Origin: Pedobacter africanus
GTDB lineage: Bacteria; Bacteroidota; Bacteroidia; Sphingobacteriales; Sphingobacteriaceae
Assembly (NCBI RefSeq): GCF_900176535.1
Contig: NZ_FWXT01000003.1
Location: 124,001 to 188,000 of the forward strand
Direction of reading: 5' to 3'
DNA: 64,000 nt
Shown here piece by piece: positions 22,909 through 32,486 of this stretch (position 1 is its first letter; every line of letters begins with the position of its first letter). Made by a program: the position numbers and the translations under genes. Under the pieces are notes generated by a model that saw nothing but the letters and a program-made list of their open reading frames with translations, was not told where the DNA came from and did no database searches.

Positions 22909-24768
22909 ATGATGAAATACAGTTATTTGTTATTGTCTGCACTGTTGCTGGCCGGTTTTTCTGCCTGCAAAAAGCAGCTGGATACCAAGCCCAAGGATTT
23001 TTTTGAACCTTCTGATTATTATCAGAATGCTGAGCAGCTGAATATTGCACTGAATGGGGTCTATGATAACCTGTCTGTGGTGTACTCCAACCCGATCCAT
23101 TTCCGCTGGGGCTTTGAAGGGGACGAAGCCTGGTATGTAAAAAGTGCACCGTTAACCGGTCCGCATATTTACGATTTTACAGCGGCCAATTCAGAGATTC
23201 AGAGTTTCTGGAACACCCTTTACATTGGAATCGGGCGGGCGAATTATTTACTCGCCAACCTGAACAATAATCTGGCCATAGATGAGGCTGTACGGAATAA
23301 AGTTAAAGGTGAAGCACTTTTTTTGAGGGCATATTATTATTTTTTACTAGTGCAAACTTACGGCGGCGTTCCTTTGATGCTGAAGCCAACCCCCTCGGTT
23401 ACTGCAGTTGATGTGCCCCGTGCTACGGCAAAAGAAGTTTATGAACAGATCATTGCAGATATGACGGAAGCGGAAGGCCTGGTATCGGGTATCAACCAGC
23501 TGGGCTTTGGCGGCCGGGTAAACAAATCGGCGGTAAGGGGTATATTGGCAAGGGTTTGTCTGCATATGGCTGGTTACCCGGTTAAAGACCAGAGCAAATA
23601 TAAGGCGGCAAGAGACTGGGCTAAAAAAGTAATAGATGATGCAGAGGCCGGACATGCCCTGAACCCTTCTTATTCGGGTGTATTCATTAATCTTGCCGCC
23701 GATAAATACGACATTAAAGAGTGTTTGTGGGAGGTGGAGTTCTGGGGCAATAAATCGGATGCTTTTACAGAAACAGGTTCTGTGGGGGATGTAAACGGAC
23801 CTGCCTCATCCAATACGGCAACAGGCTTTGCCTATGCGGGGCTTAAGGTAACCGCAGATTTATATTATCTTTTTCAGGAGGGTGACATCAGGCGGGACTG
23901 GTCTATTGCCAGGTTTACGTATGGGGGTACCAGTCAGCCCGCCAATTCCAAGACCTTTATTACCTCCGTTAACCGCACTACTGCCTATAACAGGTTTCCG
24001 GCAAAGTACAGACGGGAATATGAGGTTGTACTGCCAAAAAATACAACAGGTACCCCTATAAACTGCCCTTTGCTCCGTTACGCTGATGTGCTGATGATGT
24101 TCGCTGAAGCAGAAAACGAGATGGCCGAAAACTCAGTGCCTACGGCTGATGCCATAGAAGCTGTAAATAAAGTGAGAAGAAGGGGCTGGTGTACAGGGGT
24201 AAAAACCGTGACCATTAACAACGGAGGATCCGGGTATACCACAGCTCCGACGGTCACATTTGCCGGAGGCGGAGGCTCGGGGATAGTGGCTACTGCCAGT
24301 GTTTCAGGCGGCAAGCTTATCGGGATAACTTTTGCCAATGATGCGGTTTACGGAACGTCGAGAGGGATGGGCTATACTACCGTCCCTTTGATCACCTTTA
24401 GCGGTGGTAACGGTTCGGGCGCGACAGCAACAGCAACCATTTATACCGCGGCCGATGCACAGGTGCCAACTGCGGTTACTGCCAGTAAAGAAGCCTTCAG
24501 GGCATTTATCCGTGATGAAAGGTCGCGTGAACTGAGCGGAGAAACCTTTAGAAAGGGTGACCTGGTACGATGGGATATTTTTGTTTCCCGGATGCATGAG
24601 CTTTCAGCTACCATTGAAAGGGATTTGGGGACGTCGACCACTCCTGCCTATCTGAACCTTTTCATCAAAGGTTTTGGACCAAACATTACCGACAGGAATA
24701 AGCTTTGGCCAATTCCTACACGAGAACTTACTTTAAACAGGGCCTTGACCCAAAATCCGGGCTGGTAA
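22909..24768 (+). CDS. SusD/RagB lipoprotein with an unusual inserted GGSGYT module
   Basis: A 619-residue surface lipoprotein (lipobox GFSAC, Cys20), the lid and glycan-binding partner of the SusC at 19735. The TPR-rich SusD core is clear: NALNGVYDNL-like start, GEALFLRAYYYFLLVQTYGGVPL, KYRREYEVVLPKN, LRYADVLMMFAEAEN, and RDERSRELSGETFRKGDLVRW, ending LWPIPTRELTLNRALTQNPGW. Between RRRGW (about 427) and AADAQ (about 515) lies an extra module of about 87 residues with two GxGYTTxP-TFxGG-GSGATA repeats. That repeat type is more usual in phage and cell-surface proteins than in SusD. It could enlarge the binding face. Confidence 0.92.
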   Translation: MMKYSYLLLSALLLAGFSACKKQLDTKPKDFFEPSDYYQNAEQLNIALNGVYDNLSVVYSNPIHFRWGFEGDEAWYVKSAPLTGPHIYDFTAANSEIQSFWNTLYIGIGRANYLLANLNNNLAIDEAVRNKVKGEALFLRAYYYFLLVQTYGGVPLMLKPTPSVTAVDVPRATAKEVYEQIIADMTEAEGLVSGINQLGFGGRVNKSAVRGILARVCLHMAGYPVKDQSKYKAARDWAKKVIDDAEAGHALNPSYSGVFINLAADKYDIKECLWEVEFWGNKSDAFTETGSVGDVNGPASSNTATGFAYAGLKVTADLYYLFQEGDIRRDWSIARFTYGGTSQPANSKTFITSVNRTTAYNRFPAKYRREYEVVLPKNTTGTPINCPLLRYADVLMMFAEAENEMAENSVPTADAIEAVNKVRRRGWCTGVKTVTINNGGSGYTTAPTVTFAGGGGSGIVATASVSGGKLIGITFANDAVYGTSRGMGYTTVPLITFSGGNGSGATATATIYTAADAQVPTAVTASKEAFRAFIRDERSRELSGETFRKGDLVRWDIFVSRMHELSATIERDLGTSTTPAYLNLFIKGFGPNITDRNKLWPIPTRELTLNRALTQNPGW

Positions 24769-24780
24769 TTTTAAACTGAC

Positions 24781-27700
24781 ATGAAAATGAGAACTTTATT
24801 TATCGGGCTAATGGTTTTATTAGGTACAGTGGGCGCGAGGTCTCAGCAGCGCTTTGTTTCATTTGATGCTGGCATTCCTTCAAACTGGCAAACCAATGCT
24901 GATTCGGCACTGGCGGCAAGTACTGAGCACATAAAGGCTGGCAAATCCTTGAAATGGCATGCAAAGAACGGCAAGTATATCCTGGCAACAAACCTGGCTA
25001 TTCCTAAGGCATCGCTGGATACTGCTGCATCGGCAATTGCCCGGATGTTTATTCATGTTCCGGCCCCATCTAACGATACCCTGCTTTTTGAGTTTATGGA
25101 TGGTAGTGGCAATGTACAACGTTCCGGAAAAATGCTTTTGAATTATAAAGGCTGGAGAGAATTTCACCGTTCGTATTATTATGATTACAGTGCCGGAAGT
25201 CCTACGCCGGGATTTTTGTTGAATGAGATGAAAATTACCTATAAGCCTGCCAATATTGCTGACAGCTGCCTGATCTATATTGACGAGGTGACGCTCATCG
25301 GAAATAAAGATGTGAGGATCCCGGGGCCACATGTATGGCCAGATTATCCCCAATTTGCAAAACAGGTAACCAATGCGCCTTACCTCAATGTGCTGGAAAA
25401 CTGGAAGAGCGGACCGGATTTGCCGGTTGTTGCAGCAACGGCACAGGAACTGGCAGATATGCAAATGCTGAGGGCACATTTTGCCAGAAATTCTGACTCT
25501 GTAACAGCGGCCGTGCTTACAGCGGCAAAAAATTATGTACTTGCCTGCAACATTAGCTATCATACAGACGGAAACATCAGGGGGAATGGTCTCTTGAAAA
25601 TATATGATCCCGCTACCCTTGTTCTGATTTCCGGACATTGCAGTTCACTGGCGAGGGCTGCAAATAAGGGAGATACTGATGCAAAGGACAAACTCGTATT
25701 GTTTACCGCGTACCTGATTAGTGAAGGCCTGGCAGAGGGCGGCAGAATTGTGTTACAAACTAATTCCTACACCAATCCACGGATTTTTCCGGTAGGCTTC
25801 CTGGAGGCACTACCGCATTATACGCCGGCACTAAGAGCTGAGGTCTTAAAAATGCTGAAATGGGCCAACGAATATAGTGTGATCTATGGTGCGGATTTTA
25901 TGGAGGGATATAGTGTAGACTACCTGAAATTACGGACTGCATTTTTGTTTGAATTGGCCGTATTGGATCCCGATGACAATGTGGCGGTAAGGGAATTGAA
26001 AATGGTTAAAAGGTTCATGGAGCGCAATACCGTCCCATCGCTTGGAGGAAGGGACGGGGTGAAGCCGGATGGGGTGGGCTATCACCATGGCTCGCAGCAT
26101 ACCAGTTATATGGGGGCCTGGGCCACATGGATAGGGTTGGCTGATTTGCTGAAAGGGACCGCATACAAAATTGATCTGGCGGCGTATCGGCATATGGGCA
26201 TGGCTTTGAAATATCTGCTGATGGGTTCGTCTAAGGGTGTACTTTTTGCGCATGCCGAATCGGGAAGGAACCCTTTCCCCGCTGCATTGCCTGTAAGCCT
26301 GACTGATTTTGAGAAGTTTGTTGAGATTGGGGGAGACATACAACATCTGCCCGCCGATCCTGAAATGGGCGCGATTTACAACGACGTAACCGGTACAAAC
26401 AAGTATTCCGTCCCGGCTATTGCTACAACGGGCTTTCATCAATACAACTACGGCGCTTTAGGCATCCTGAGGAAAAGTAAATGGACAGCGGTAATGAGGG
26501 GCTTTACCAGTAAAATATTTGGCGCAGAAATATACAAAAATGAAAACCGGTATGGGCGTTATCAAAGTTATGGCAGTCTGGAAATCCTTTACAGTGGTAC
26601 GCTGGCTGCAACAGGATACATTCTGAATGGAAAAGGATGGGACTGGAACGTAATGCCTGGTACTACAACAGTTCACTTCCCTACGTTTTCAGGCTTGCAG
26701 CCTTCGAAAGATACGGCTATGGAATTTCAGAACCTTAATTTTGCAGGTTCCTTATCTTTGGGGGATGATGGCATTTTTGGCTTCAACTTCGCCGAGATGG
26801 CTAATGGCAATTATCTGCCCTCAAGGCTCAGGTTTAAGAAAACAGTCTTTGCGTTCGACAGCATTCTGGTATGTCTTGGAAGTAACATCAATGCCATAGA
26901 CGGACGGGGAAATGTGGCTACCAATTTGTTTCAGGGCATCAATAAAACCCTCAATCCGGCGATTTATGTCAATTCTGCAACCGCGGTTACGGCCGACTAC
27001 GACCAGACCCTGGATACACAGCTGGCTGGTATCTGGCTCGTAAATGGTCAGTCTACCGGATATTATGTACCCCGTGGAAATGGGACAGTCCGGGTTTTTA
27101 GAGGCTCACAATCTACACCTAAAGAAACAGTGATGGATCAGAGCCTTCCCAATTCATTTGAAACAGCGTTGGCTAGTAAGGCATGGATCAATCATGGGGT
27201 TAATCCGATAGAGTCTAGTTATCAGTTTGTGGCAGTGCCGGCTACAACGCCTCAGGCTATGCAGGCATTAGCTGCACAGATAGAGGCAAATACAGTATAC
27301 CAGGTGCTTAAACAAAGCGATACCATGCATGTGGTAAAATACCTGCCCAAGTTAGTGACCAGTTATGCCTTTTATAAAGCCAGTAACACAGTAAATATTG
27401 GCTTTGTAAAAAGTATTTCTGATGTATCGCTGCTGGGTATAAAGGAAAACGGAGACACCCTTACTGTAACCATGAACTCACCGGATATGAATGTGAAAAA
27501 AGAGACCGCTTACGATTATTACTGGCGTGCTTATCCGAGGCCTGTAAGCCTTGTGCTTAATGGCAACTGGGATGTGCTGGAAAACCCCTCTAATGTTTCT
27601 TTTAGCGCACAAACGAATTCAGTTACCCTGTCATTTAACCTGGAACATGGGTTCTCTAAAACGCTTAAACTGGTTAAAAGAACCAGCCTGCATTTTTCAG

Positions 27701-28014
27701 GAGCCACTCAGCCGGTCGGCAGTATACAAGAACTTTCTAAAATTAATTCTGGCCTGTCCCTAAAAAGAAAACTTAAAATATTTCCTAACCCGGCGAATAG
27801 AGATATGGAGGTCGAATATGAAGCCGCTGATGCCGGAACAGCCGATATGCAGATTGTGAATGTGCTAGGGCATACGGTGCTATCTAAAAAGGTGCAGATA
27901 AAGAAAGGACTGAATTCCAGTCCGGTAAACGTTGCTGCATTGGTGCCCGGAACCTACGTTGTAATACTGGCTAATGGATTTATGCAACAAAAGGGAATTT
28001 TTGTAAAATATTGA
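24781..28014 (+). CDS. Polysaccharide lyase family 8 (chondroitinase ABC-like), T9SS-secreted
   Basis: A 1077-residue secreted lyase. After a signal peptide (to GARSQQ) come a lyase N-terminal jelly-roll domain (about 25-180, FDAGIPSNW...), an alpha/alpha toroid catalytic domain (about 190-500), and super-sandwich beta domains (about 500-960). Last is a T9SS type A sorting tail (last 80 residues, KIFPNPANRDMEVEYE ... GTYVVILA). In the catalytic part, VGYHHGSQHTSY has H436 and Y443, seven residues apart like the His/Tyr pair of chondroitinase ABC I. A later NRYGRYQSYGSLEIL supplies Arg and Glu. It cleaves uronate-linked glycosaminoglycan-type polymers by elimination; the exact polymer is unknown. 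It sits 12 bp after susD. Confidence 0.85.
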   Translation: MKMRTLFIGLMVLLGTVGARSQQRFVSFDAGIPSNWQTNADSALAASTEHIKAGKSLKWHAKNGKYILATNLAIPKASLDTAASAIARMFIHVPAPSNDTLLFEFMDGSGNVQRSGKMLLNYKGWREFHRSYYYDYSAGSPTPGFLLNEMKITYKPANIADSCLIYIDEVTLIGNKDVRIPGPHVWPDYPQFAKQVTNAPYLNVLENWKSGPDLPVVAATAQELADMQMLRAHFARNSDSVTAAVLTAAKNYVLACNISYHTDGNIRGNGLLKIYDPATLVLISGHCSSLARAANKGDTDAKDKLVLFTAYLISEGLAEGGRIVLQTNSYTNPRIFPVGFLEALPHYTPALRAEVLKMLKWANEYSVIYGADFMEGYSVDYLKLRTAFLFELAVLDPDDNVAVRELKMVKRFMERNTVPSLGGRDGVKPDGVGYHHGSQHTSYMGAWATWIGLADLLKGTAYKIDLAAYRHMGMALKYLLMGSSKGVLFAHAESGRNPFPAALPVSLTDFEKFVEIGGDIQHLPADPEMGAIYNDVTGTNKYSVPAIATTGFHQYNYGALGILRKSKWTAVMRGFTSKIFGAEIYKNENRYGRYQSYGSLEILYSGTLAATGYILNGKGWDWNVMPGTTTVHFPTFSGLQPSKDTAMEFQNLNFAGSLSLGDDGIFGFNFAEMANGNYLPSRLRFKKTVFAFDSILVCLGSNINAIDGRGNVATNLFQGINKTLNPAIYVNSATAVTADYDQTLDTQLAGIWLVNGQSTGYYVPRGNGTVRVFRGSQSTPKETVMDQSLPNSFETALASKAWINHGVNPIESSYQFVAVPATTPQAMQALAAQIEANTVYQVLKQSDTMHVVKYLPKLVTSYAFYKASNTVNIGFVKSISDVSLLGIKENGDTLTVTMNSPDMNVKKETAYDYYWRAYPRPVSLVLNGNWDVLENPSNVSFSAQTNSVTLSFNLEHGFSKTLKLVKRTSLHFSGATQPVGSIQELSKINSGLSLKRKLKIFPNPANRDMEVEYEAADAGTADMQIVNVLGHTVLSKKVQIKKGLNSSPVNVAALVPGTYVVILANGFMQQKGIFVKY

Positions 28015-28054
28015 CGATAACAATTCAATGAGTTTTAGCATTAAAACACAGAAA

Positions 28055-31000
28055 ATGAACATAGAACAAAAGATAGGGGTGATTTGTATTGCCCTGGTTA
28101 TGCTTGCCGCCGGATGTAACCAGGATTCCGATAAAAAAGTAGGTAAAGAGGCTGCGTTTTTCCCCAAAAGCGACAATGAAGAGGTAGCCCGCTATATGGA
28201 GTCATTTAAAGGTGTTGGTGCGCTGACCGACACTTCCCAACCTACGCTTCCGCAAAAAACGCTCAGTCATTTTAAATATCCGAACGATCTGGCCTTAGAC
28301 CTGGTCTTGGCCGAACCACAGATTGTACAGCCTGTAGAATTGAGTTTTGACCACAGGGGGCGGCTTTGGGTGGTACAATACCACCAATATCCCTATCCGG
28401 AAGGGCTGAAAGTGACCAGCATCGACAATTACCTTAGGGTAAAATTCGATAAAATACCAACTGCACCACCGGGAGGGGCCAAGGGAGCAGATAAAATAAC
28501 CATATTTGAGGACACCAACGGAGATGGCAAATACGATAAAGCTACAGACGCGATTAAGGGACTGAATATTGCAACCAGCGTAATAACGGGACGTGGTAAA
28601 ATTTGGGTGCTTAATCCACCTTATCTGCTGGCTTATCCGGATACGAACAATGACGGCATCCCCGAGGGTAATCCGGTTGTACATTTACAGGGCTTTGGAC
28701 TGGAAGATACGCATGCTGTAGCAAATAGCTTAAGATGGGGACCAGATGGCTGGCTGTACGGGGCACAGGGCAGTACTGCTACAGCAGATATCAGTTCTTC
28801 TGTTTCAAAGCATGTGGCTTTCCAGGGGCAGGCCATATGGCGCTACAATACAGATAGCCATGTGTTTGAAGTGTATGCTGAAGGTGGTGGCAATACTTTC
28901 AATGTTGAATTTGACAGCAAAGGCAGGTTGTACTCGGGGGACAATGGTTACGATCGGGGCCCTAATTTTAAACAAGGCGCCTATTACCAGAAAAGCCTGG
29001 GCAAACACGGACCTTATACCAATGCCTATACTTTTGGAAACCTGAAGAACATGCAGCTTAGTGGTGAAAGAAAGCGCTTTACACATTCCCTGATTAAATA
29101 TGACGAAAATGTTCTGCCTCAAAGGTACAAAGGTAAGATGTTTGCATTGAACCCACTGCTGAATTTTGTCCAGCTTACAAGGCTGGAGTCTTTCGGATCT
29201 ACATTTAAAACCATTGACGAAGATAAGATCCTGACAACCGACGATCACTGGTTCCGTCCGGTGAATGTAAAAGCAGGGCCTGATGGCGCTGTTTATATTG
29301 CTGACTGGTACGACAGCCGTCTTTCGCATGTAGATCCCCGCGATACCTGGCATAAAACCTCGGGAAGGGTTTATCGTCTGTGTAATAAAACGAATAAAAT
29401 CATATTGCCAAAGTTCGATATCAGCAAATATTCGGTACAACAGCTCATACAATTGTTAAAAAATGAAAACAAATGGTATCGGCAGCAGGCACAGATCCAG
29501 TTTGCAAACCGTAAAAACAAATCTTTTGTGCCACTGCTGCTGCCACTGCTGAAATCTGCGGATGGGCAGCTGGCGTTGGAAGCGCTATGGGCCATAAACC
29601 TGAGCGGTGGGTTGAATGATGACATTGCGCATATGGCATTGAGCCACAAAGATCCTTTTGTGAGAAACTGGGCAGTGCGGTTGGCAGGTGATCATAAATT
29701 GCGCTCTCCGGTATTTTCCAAACACCTGATCAGGCTGGCAGAAACAGAAGCAGATCCTGAAACCCGGAGCCAGATTGCTGCCACCGCGAAACGCTTACCT
29801 GGCCGTATAGCTATCCCTGTCATCGAATGCCTATTGAAGAGCGGGGATGATGCCACTGATGCGGATATCCCTCTATTGATCTGGTGGGCCATAGAAGCCA
29901 AAGCTGAAGCAGATCGCGATAAGGTGCTGGGTATGTTTCAGCAGGCTGCAGTTTGGAAAAGCAAAACCATTCAAAATACAGTACTGAAGCGTTTGATACA
30001 AAGGTATGTGATGGCTGGAGGGGAAGCCAATTTTATAGCTGCTGCAAGATTAATTGAACTGGCCCCTTCAAAAAATACAGCAAAAGAATTGATCAGTGGT
30101 TTAAGTGAAGGCCTTCGCGGGCGGGATTTGATCGGACTATCACCCGCCCTTGCGAAAGCCATAAAACCTTATCAGAATGAACTTTTTGGTGGGCCTTTGG
30201 CATTGGGGATAAAGCAAGGAAAAGGCGGGGCTATTGACAAAGCCATTCTGGTTATTGCCGATCCAAAGGCCGATTCGCAACAGCGACTGGCTTATTCCAG
30301 GCTCCTTGGCGAAAGCGGGCAGAAAAAGGCAGTGCCGGCCCTATTGAAAATAGTACAGACATCGGGTTCATCGGCAGCCTTAAAGCAAACCGCTTTACAG
30401 GCGTTGCAATATTTTGATATGCCTGAGATCGGCAGGAAAGTAGTGGCTGCATATCCGCAATACCGGGGAGACGAAGGGGTAAGGACTGCTGCAATAGGCC
30501 TGGTGTCCAGCAGATCTTTATGGGCAGCTTCGTTTCTGGATGCGATAGAAAAAACCAGAAATATCAATAAGACCGATGTGTCTGATGCAGTTGCCCGTAA
30601 ACTGAAATTGCTGAAAGATCCGGGTATAACTGAGCGGGTAAGCAGGCTGTGGCCAAATGTGAAACTGGCAACGTCTGCAGAAAAAAATGAAAGTATAGCC
30701 AGATTTGCAAAAATTATCAGGTCTGGTAAGGGAAATCTTCAGAAAGGAAGGGTTTTATACCTCAGCAATTGTGGCCCTTGCCACCGCTTGTTTGATGGTG
30801 GTGGGAATGTAGGACCAGATCTGACCGGGTACGATAGAGATAATATGAACAGCATGTTGCTCAACATTGTTGATCCCAATGCCGATATCAGGGAAGGTTA
30901 TGTGATCCATAAGATTGTGACAACGGACGGACGTACACTGGAGGGGAAAATCATCTCAAGAAATGGTGATGCCATCACACTTCAGCCAGTTGCGGGAAAA

Positions 31001-31132
31001 AACATGGTGCTTTCTGCAACCAAGGTTAAGGAGATGAAAGCCCAACAGGTTTCTTTGATGCCTGAACGCATCTTAGAACACTTGTCTGAACAGGAAGTGA
31101 GGGATATATTCTCTTACATTATGAAAAAATAA
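28055..31132 (+). CDS. PVC-type membrane-bound dehydrogenase with HEAT repeats and haem-binding cytochrome c domain
   Basis: A 1025-residue lipoprotein. The start at 28055 gives MNIEQKIGVICIALVMLAAGC, a good lipobox; the upstream ATG at 28028 only adds a polar tail. Order: beta-propeller (about 60-440, VELSFDHRGRLWVVQYHQYPYPEG, WGPDGWLYGAQGS, DWYDSRLSHVDPRDTWH), HEAT-like helical repeats (about 460-840), then a cytochrome c module (about 885-1025) with CGPCH at C906-H910 and the GRTLEGKIISRNGDAITL domain of Planctomycete/Verrucomicrobia-type haem proteins (TIGR02604 plus TIGR02603). It is probably a periplasmic sugar or polyol dehydrogenase. It is the last gene of the operon begun at 18210, 40 bp after the lyase. 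Confidence 0.85.
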   Translation: MNIEQKIGVICIALVMLAAGCNQDSDKKVGKEAAFFPKSDNEEVARYMESFKGVGALTDTSQPTLPQKTLSHFKYPNDLALDLVLAEPQIVQPVELSFDHRGRLWVVQYHQYPYPEGLKVTSIDNYLRVKFDKIPTAPPGGAKGADKITIFEDTNGDGKYDKATDAIKGLNIATSVITGRGKIWVLNPPYLLAYPDTNNDGIPEGNPVVHLQGFGLEDTHAVANSLRWGPDGWLYGAQGSTATADISSSVSKHVAFQGQAIWRYNTDSHVFEVYAEGGGNTFNVEFDSKGRLYSGDNGYDRGPNFKQGAYYQKSLGKHGPYTNAYTFGNLKNMQLSGERKRFTHSLIKYDENVLPQRYKGKMFALNPLLNFVQLTRLESFGSTFKTIDEDKILTTDDHWFRPVNVKAGPDGAVYIADWYDSRLSHVDPRDTWHKTSGRVYRLCNKTNKIILPKFDISKYSVQQLIQLLKNENKWYRQQAQIQFANRKNKSFVPLLLPLLKSADGQLALEALWAINLSGGLNDDIAHMALSHKDPFVRNWAVRLAGDHKLRSPVFSKHLIRLAETEADPETRSQIAATAKRLPGRIAIPVIECLLKSGDDATDADIPLLIWWAIEAKAEADRDKVLGMFQQAAVWKSKTIQNTVLKRLIQRYVMAGGEANFIAAARLIELAPSKNTAKELISGLSEGLRGRDLIGLSPALAKAIKPYQNELFGGPLALGIKQGKGGAIDKAILVIADPKADSQQRLAYSRLLGESGQKKAVPALLKIVQTSGSSAALKQTALQALQYFDMPEIGRKVVAAYPQYRGDEGVRTAAIGLVSSRSLWAASFLDAIEKTRNINKTDVSDAVARKLKLLKDPGITERVSRLWPNVKLATSAEKNESIARFAKIIRSGKGNLQKGRVLYLSNCGPCHRLFDGGGNVGPDLTGYDRDNMNSMLLNIVDPNADIREGYVIHKIVTTDGRTLEGKIISRNGDAITLQPVAGKNMVLSATKVKEMKAQQVSLMPERILEHLSEQEVRDIFSYIMKK

Positions 31133-31162
31133 AAAAAACTAAAGCGTGTTCCGGAAAAAGAT

Positions 31163-31201
31163 ATTGGATTTTAATATTTTAATTTATACTTTCGGGTACG
31201 T
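31163..31201 (+). promoter_or_regulatory. Promoter with LacI-type operator, Nramp-like/SDR/aldolase operon
   Basis: ATTG (31163-31166) and TACTTTCG (31187-31194) form a -33/-7 pair with 20-bp spacing. The conserved TTCGGGTACGT (31191-31201) continues from the -7 box in the same register as at 18180 and 37338. The right half is less palindromic (TTAAC). It lies 60 bp upstream of the ATG. Confidence 0.72.
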
Positions 31202-31261
31202 TAACGAAGCGTTGAGTAAACTGTTTGTCAATGCCGTAACTAAACCAAATTAACCCTGAAA

Positions 31262-32467
31262 ATGATATCAAAACTTAAAAAATGGCTGCTTTCCCTTGGG
31301 CCAGGAATTATTACAGCCGCCTTGGTTTTTGGCCCCAGCAAAATGACCATCACCTCAAAACTGGGGGCCGACTATGGCTATAGCCTGTTGTGGATTGTTG
31401 TGGTAGCTATTTTTTTTATGACGATTTTTACGGTTATGGCGGCCAGGATTGGTGTGGCATCAGAACAGTCGCTCCTGGGGACGATTCGTCAGAAATGGGG
31501 GGATGTTGCCGCGGTGGCCATTGGATTGGGGATTTTCTTTGTTACCACCTCCTTCCAGGCTGGAAATTCTATTGGCGTTGGCATTTCAGTGGCTGAGGCC
31601 ACAGGTACATCTCCTGTGCTGTGGGTTATTCTATTCAACCTTGTAGGCATAGGTTTGCTTTTCTTCAGGGCCTTTTATAAAGTGCTCGAGAAGCTGATGA
31701 TTTTTTTGGTGGCATTGATGCTTTTTGCTTTTGTAACTACCCTGTTTTTTGCAAAGCCTAGCATTACAGGTATTGCTGCTGGACTGATACCAGAACTGCC
31801 TGAAGGATCAACGGGCCTGGTTATAGCTTTTTTTGCTTCCTGTTTTTCTATTGTGGGTGCTTTTTACCAGAGTTACCTGGTACAGGAGCGAATAAAGGTA
31901 AACCCTGAGATCAAAGAAAAAAAAAGCCACAGCATTACAGGAATCGTTATCCTTGGGCTGATGAGTGCAATTGTGATGATCTGTGCTGCCGCAGTTCTAA
32001 ATACCAAAGGGATTAAAGTAAACACTGCATCCGATATGGCAAGGGCATTGGAACCCCTGTTTGGCAGTGCTGCTTCTATCTTTTTCCTGGTTGGACTTTT
32101 TGGTGCCTCTTTTTCTTCGCTTGTAGGAAATGCAACTGTTGGCGGGGCTTTGCTGGGCGATGCATTTGGTAAGGGAAGTCAGCTGAATTCAACAGCAGTT
32201 AAATTGCTGATTGCCCTGGTGATGGTATTTGGTGCGGTTATAGCCATTAAATTTGGCAAACTTCCGCTCGAACTGATCGTTTTTGCCCAGAGTGTCACCA
32301 TATTTCTGGTTCCTTTCATTGGTATTGCCATGTATGCCATTTCCAATGACCCTAAGATTATGGGCAAACATGTGAATTCTTTGTCTACCAAAATATTTGG
32401 GGCCATAGGCCTGCTCATATTGATATTTCTTGCTTTGAGCAATATTAAAGAACTGTTTTTTAAGTAA
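31262..32467 (+). CDS. Nramp-superfamily permease lacking the canonical metal-binding motifs
   Basis: A 401-residue inner-membrane protein of about eleven helices with the overall Nramp layout (LGPGIITAAL start, YGYSLLW, a GxxxxAxFSIVGAFYQSYL sixth helix). Canonical metal carriers have DPGN in helix 1 and MPHN in helix 6. Here helix 1 reads FGPSKMT and helix 6 reads GAFYQSYLV, so the Asp, Asn and Met ligands are missing. It heads an operon of sugar-type enzymes (20 bp before the SDR) under the shared TTCGGGTACGT site, so I infer transport of an organic substrate such as a sugar acid, or an atypical cation. The family call is sound; the substrate is not known. Confidence 0.75.
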   Translation: MISKLKKWLLSLGPGIITAALVFGPSKMTITSKLGADYGYSLLWIVVVAIFFMTIFTVMAARIGVASEQSLLGTIRQKWGDVAAVAIGLGIFFVTTSFQAGNSIGVGISVAEATGTSPVLWVILFNLVGIGLLFFRAFYKVLEKLMIFLVALMLFAFVTTLFFAKPSITGIAAGLIPELPEGSTGLVIAFFASCFSIVGAFYQSYLVQERIKVNPEIKEKKSHSITGIVILGLMSAIVMICAAAVLNTKGIKVNTASDMARALEPLFGSAASIFFLVGLFGASFSSLVGNATVGGALLGDAFGKGSQLNSTAVKLLIALVMVFGAVIAIKFGKLPLELIVFAQSVTIFLVPFIGIAMYAISNDPKIMGKHVNSLSTKIFGAIGLLILIFLALSNIKELFFK

Positions 32468-32486
32468 TTCAATAATCCTATTTTAA

